The position numbers and the translations under genes were made by a program. DNA of 32,322 bases from Oscillibacter sp. GTDB taxonomy: Bacteria > Bacillota > Clostridia > Oscillospirales > Oscillospiraceae. The stretch lies in assembly GCA_003522105.1 (NCBI GenBank), contig DPGF01000017.1:32533-64854 (forward strand). The letters run 5' to 3'. The notes beneath the pieces were generated by a model that did not search any database, was not told the origin of the DNA, and worked only from the letters and a program-made list of their open reading frames with translations. This document shows, piece after piece, positions 31,837 to 32,322 of this stretch (positions are counted from its first letter, which is position 1; the number at the start of each line of letters is the position of its first letter).

Positions 31837-31864
31837 ATAATATCACAACAATATGAGATGTCAA
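31837..31864 (-). promoter_or_regulatory. sigma-A promoter of the SPFH/RHH operon
   Basis: On the minus strand a perfect TTGACA (31859-31864) and TATTAT (31837-31842) are separated by 16 bases. Confidence 0.85.
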
Positions 31865-31876
31865 GAGGAAAATGCA

Positions 31877-31913
31877 GAAAAACCGACCGGTGATTGCACC
31901 GGTCGGTGAAAAA
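31877..31913. terminator. intrinsic terminator after the SdpI-family gene
   Basis: ACCGACCGGTG (31882-31892) pairs perfectly with CACCGGTCGGT (31897-31907) around ATTG. On the minus strand TTTTT follows; A residues on the other side allow use in both directions. Confidence 0.9.
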
Positions 31914-31943
31914 ATCAATTATGTGGCAATGACAAACTGGAAT

Positions 31944-32321
31944 CTATCTGGGTATTCCATCATCATTAAAATGTTTTTTCAAAGCTTTTTCTGTCGGATA
32001 AATTGATAGAATCATAATAAAACATTGGATTGTTACAAGAATTATCCCTGCAAATCCAATCGTATTCTTATCACTATGATATAACGGAATATGTATCAAG
32101 GCAGATGGTATAACCATTATCCATCCTATTTTCCACCAAAGTTTTCCACAATAGTCATGAGCAAATTTCCATGTATCCATATTTTTCATTGAACGAGTTG
32201 TTCTGTATCCTAACATGCTGTTTATATGTTTTGGACAATGCTTCCACATCATTCTTCCTGCAATGACCATAACAATGGGAATGATCAAATCGCATAGTAA
32301 CATAAACCACCAAAAGCACAT
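31944..32321 (-). CDS. SdpI-family membrane protein (possibly 5' incomplete)
   Basis: A 125-residue membrane protein with about three to four hydrophobic segments. The block MLGYRTTRSMKNMDTWKFAHDYCGKLWW (residues 36-63, split across the first cytosolic loop) carries the GYRT and NxDTWxxA pattern of the SdpI/YhfL family. The name comes from the Bacillus immunity protein against the SdpC toxin, but most members are of unknown function. The first ATG is at the last bases of the window, so neither a ribosome binding site nor an earlier start can be checked. The gene is strikingly AT-rich next to the GC-rich DNA on its left, which suggests recent acquisition. A terminator lies 31 bases after the stop. 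Confidence 0.75.
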   Translation of the reverse strand: MCFWWFMLLCDLIIPIVMVIAGRMMWKHCPKHINSMLGYRTTRSMKNMDTWKFAHDYCGKLWWKIGWIMVIPSALIHIPLYHSDKNTIGFAGIILVTIQCFIMILSIYPTEKALKKHFNDDGIPR

Positions 32322-32322
32322 A

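Noticed and set aside
1..32322. CRISPR arrays, tRNA or rRNA genes, insertion sequences and prophage genes
   Set aside because: No spaced direct repeats, cloverleaf-like sequences, transposase motifs or structural phage genes were seen on either strand.

Overview
This window looks like chromosomal DNA of a GC-rich (by eye roughly 60% G+C) gut-type Clostridia, most plausibly the Oscillospiraceae/Ruminococcaceae group. The evidence is the Firmicutes-type single-chain PurL, a T-box leader, consensus sigma-A promoters, strong AGGAGG ribosome binding sites, an agmatine deiminase operon, the paired acyltransferase/DUF6320-like genes and the SPFH/ribbon-helix-helix gene pair. Species cannot be named from the sequence alone. 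No tRNA, rRNA, CRISPR array, transposase or prophage was seen.

Layout. (1) 1-7761, plus strand: the end of a purine operon, with a stand-alone AICAR transformylase, purD, purL and guaB, closed by a strong terminator. It covers part of the de novo route to IMP and the first step to GMP. (2) 7762-11231, minus strand: an ABC importer (lipoprotein, permease, ATPase) behind a consensus promoter and a clear T-box tRNA-sensing leader. (3) 11316-14520: an HSL-type esterase divergent from a condensation-fold acyltransferase plus a zinc-ribbon membrane protein. (4) 14530-17940, minus strand: an XRE-TPR regulator, a small Lar-like zinc protein and a Na/phosphate cotransporter with a PhoU domain, each with its own control signals. 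(5) 18126-21737, plus strand: agmatine catabolism (putrescine carbamoyltransferase, agmatine/putrescine antiporter, agmatine deiminase) without a carbamate kinase. (6) 21744-24172: a LysR regulator divergent from an NhaC-type antiporter. (7) 24193-26765: acetate kinase divergent from the acetate-using tRNA-Met cytidine acetate ligase, with a perfect palindrome over both predicted -35 boxes. (8) 26800-28211: a two-domain lipoprotein. (9) 28227-30425, minus strand: a TIM-barrel protein, an HD hydrolase and a rhomboid-fold protein that lacks the catalytic serine but carries a zinc-finger tail. (10) 30585-31864, minus strand: SPFH protein plus ribbon-helix-helix protein, with a palindrome at the predicted transcription start. 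(11) 31944-32321: an AT-rich SdpI-family gene cut by, or starting at, the window edge.

The most interesting items are the T-box whose apparent specifier is not an aromatic codon, the SPFH/RHH pair with a candidate self-operator and a DxxGDGxxD insertion, the shared palindrome between ackA and tmcAL, the zinc-tailed pseudo-rhomboid, and the esterase/acyltransferase/zinc-ribbon module. None is proven to be a new system. All positions, motifs and repeats were read by eye, and family assignments rest on recognised motifs rather than database searches.
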